From positions 21,107,851 through 21,171,850 of the forward strand of contig NC_079877.1 of the NCBI RefSeq assembly GCF_029227915.1: DNA of 64,000 nt, written 5' to 3'. A program made the position numbers and the translations under genes. The notes under the pieces are model-generated. The model worked only from the letters and a program-made list of their open reading frames with translations, was not told where the DNA came from and did no database searches. Shown here one piece after another: positions 63,852 to 64,000 of the stretch (positions are counted from its first letter, which is position 1; the number at the start of each line of letters is the position of its first letter). The stretch comes from Hydractinia symbiolongicarpus (Eukaryota > Cnidaria > Hydrozoa > Anthoathecata > Hydractiniidae).

Positions 63852-64000
63852 ATGAGTGATATCAGCAAACCTTATCCGAGTTTGCCGAGTGCACCCGCAC
63901 AGGGCTCTGATCAGGATGAGGGGCAGGTCTTTAGGCTTAAAAAATAGAGGAAATAGGATGAAATAAAGGAGCGGAATAGACTTGGCAAAAAATTCAAAAT
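63852..64000 (+). pseudogene. LPSAP membrane protein (Polinton B), runs off the window
   Basis: Starts MSDISKPYPSLPSAPAQGSD, matching the A protein at 38,204-38,560, then two stops near 63,945-63,955 in EGQVFRLKK..., then the [13 protein letters not shown] helix up to the window end. Same gene order as in A. Confidence 0.58.

Larger units (their letters stand above)
58085..64000 (+). mobile_element. Polinton/Maverick element B, left end truncated, continues past window
   Basis: Collinear with A in reverse: integrase, membrane protein, HNH/zinc gene, capsid-like gene (all reverse strand), Gly-linker membrane protein (+), spike-like gene (-), MKQLY, MKGLY and LPSAP membrane genes (+). It retains the integrase that A lacks. 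No inverted repeat or target duplication is seen at its left edge; homology starts inside the integrase C terminus at about 58,085. ATPase and polymerase, if present, would lie outside. Confidence 0.85.

Overview
The window is AT-rich, intron-rich animal DNA. The host gene is animal-like, and the repeat content (RTE-like LINEs with GAT-repeat tails, Polinton/Maverick elements, THAP and pogo/Tigger remnants, piggyBac-type MITE) suggests an invertebrate, most likely a cnidarian such as a hydrozoan. The species is an inference; no marker gene in the window settles it.

One host gene spans most of the window on the + strand: the alpha subunit of mitochondrial propionyl-CoA carboxylase (PCCA). Nineteen exons (1923-53073) join in frame with GT/AG borders to 639 codons plus a stop. 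They cover the biotin-carboxylase domain from just after its first strand, the BT domain and the biotinyl domain with its EAMK lysine. The N-terminal exons lie left of the window. The last intron is 24.6 kb and separates the biotinyl-lysine exon from the final 22 codons.

Mobile DNA fills the introns. Introns up to 28 kb hold two RTE-like LINE copies (about 4.0-4.4 and 19.1-20.9 kb), two tRNA-derived SINE-like copies (5.2 and 5.9 kb), a large inverted-repeat pair (2.6/6.2 kb), five copies of an unnamed dispersed repeat, minisatellites and hairpins. The last intron holds a decayed reverse-strand transposon gene (29.3-32.4 kb), a THAP-domain remnant (34.5 kb) and a complete-ended Polinton, element A (35,973-49,982; 14,010 bp). 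Element A has about 160-bp terminal inverted repeats starting AGTAGTAG and a 6-bp AAAAAA target-site duplication. It is nested in another repeat, and an uninterrupted copy of that repeat at 21.5-22.25 kb shows the empty target.

Element A carries a broken protein-primed-type DNA polymerase B, a packaging ATPase, a candidate major capsid protein, a candidate second capsid/spike protein with a His-Thr-Thr-Pro-Pro stalk, several small membrane proteins, and Cys/His-repeat and HNH genes. It lacks an integrase, apparently through a deletion at about 43.12 kb.

Downstream of PCCA are a Tigger-like element (53,651-54,565, TA duplication), a piggyBac-like non-autonomous element (55,822-56,704, TTAA duplication), and a second Polinton, element B, inverted relative to A. 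B is truncated inside its integrase gene at about 58.09 kb and runs off the right edge. A and B share seven or more collinear genes, which cross-validates the annotation of proteins that have no obvious named family. Both are degraded by frameshifts and stops, so both are fossils, although several of their small ORFs are still open.
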